The notes beneath the pieces are model-generated. The model was given only the letters and a program-made list of their open reading frames with translations, had not been told where the DNA came from and did no database searches. DNA of 5,455 bases from an uncultured Microcaldota archaeon (GTDB lineage: Archaea; Micrarchaeota; Micrarchaeia; Anstonellales; Anstonellaceae), in NCBI GenBank assembly GCA_903923795.1, contig CAIXYX010000009.1:1-5455 (forward strand). Reading direction: 5' to 3'. Below, piece after piece: positions 5,274 through 5,455 of the stretch (position 1 is the first letter of the stretch; each line of letters starts with the position of its first letter). The position numbers were made by a program, and so were the translations under genes.

Positions 5274-5455
5274 CTAATACACGCCCAGCACATTCAATTT
5301 TTGCCTGCCCATGATAATCGCCGGGCGGTCATCTGCGCCGAAAGTCAAACCATGCACCTTTGCGTTAATGCTAAGCGGCATGAAAACAACCTCGACTTTC
5401 CCATCCTCGAAAAGAAGCTTTGTCTCCTTTTTTTGGCTAGACACATCCAGCAAAG
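5274..5455 (-). CDS. C-terminal fragment of an unrecognised protein
   Basis: An open minus-strand frame enters from the right edge and ends at TAG (5276-5274), giving 59 residues after two leftover bases. It begins LLDVSSQKKETKLLFEDGK and ends KLNVLGVY. Alternating hydrophobic and polar residues (KLLFEDGKVEVVFMPL) suggest a beta-rich domain; no membrane segment or known motif is recognised. It has no convincing internal start with an SD, so it is most likely the 3' end of a longer gene. Its stop lies 41 nt before the TIM-barrel gene on the same strand, so the two may share a transcript, although the TATA-like box between them allows separate initiation. Codon choice looks like that of the neighbouring genes. 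Confidence 0.6.
   Translation of the reverse strand, partial: LLDVSSQKKETKLLFEDGKVEVVFMPLSINAKVHGLTFGADDRPAIIMGRQKLNVLGVY

Noticed and set aside
1..5455. tRNA or rRNA genes
   Set aside because: By eye, no cloverleaf with a T-loop GTTCRA-type motif and no rRNA-like segment was found on either strand. A covariance-model scan would be needed to exclude atypical RNAs.

Overview
This is an archaeal chromosome segment. The first 3.3 kb encodes GatD and GatE, the two subunits of the archaeal tRNA-dependent amidotransferase that makes Gln-tRNA(Gln) from Glu-tRNA(Gln). This enzyme is known only from Archaea (bacteria and organelles use GatCAB), so the domain assignment is firm. The phylum cannot be fixed from this window. 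Moderately high GC, a GTG start for gatD, TTTAAAAG/TATA-type promoter boxes and GAGG-type Shine-Dalgarno (SD) sites are all compatible with a euryarchaeal or DPANN-type genome.

Layout: gatD (17-1447, +) and gatE (1469-3295, +) form a tight operon with a 21-nt gap. A stretch of about 450 nt follows, without any well-recognised gene. Its first part (3296-3473) has an 18-bp exact direct repeat, built from four phased CCACCGG units, and two alternative C/G-rich hairpins ahead of a T5 run, probably the end of the gatDE transcript. Its second part holds a small CxxC...CxxC zinc-ribbon ORF (3474-3725) whose downstream reading frame is ambiguous. Next is a VapBC toxin-antitoxin pair (3758-3976 and 3973-4380, +). 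It has its own promoter, and a toxin start that appears to be a CTG codon overlapping the antitoxin stop. On the minus strand, converging with vapC across only 15 nt, is an Endo IV/xylose-isomerase-like TIM-barrel protein (5232-4396). Upstream of it, also on the minus strand, is the C-terminal end of an unrecognised protein (5455-5274) that is cut by the window edge.

How the genes relate: GatD hydrolyses glutamine and passes ammonia to GatE, which activates and amidates the mischarged tRNA. Together they are essential translation machinery wherever an archaeon lacks GlnRS. The vapBC pair is an accessory stability or stress module placed after the gatDE terminator region. The minus-strand pair looks like a separate small transcription unit. 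No completely new system is evident. The most unusual points are the non-canonical vapC start, the structured and repeated gatE-vapB intergenic region, and the possibly frame-disrupted zinc-ribbon gene.
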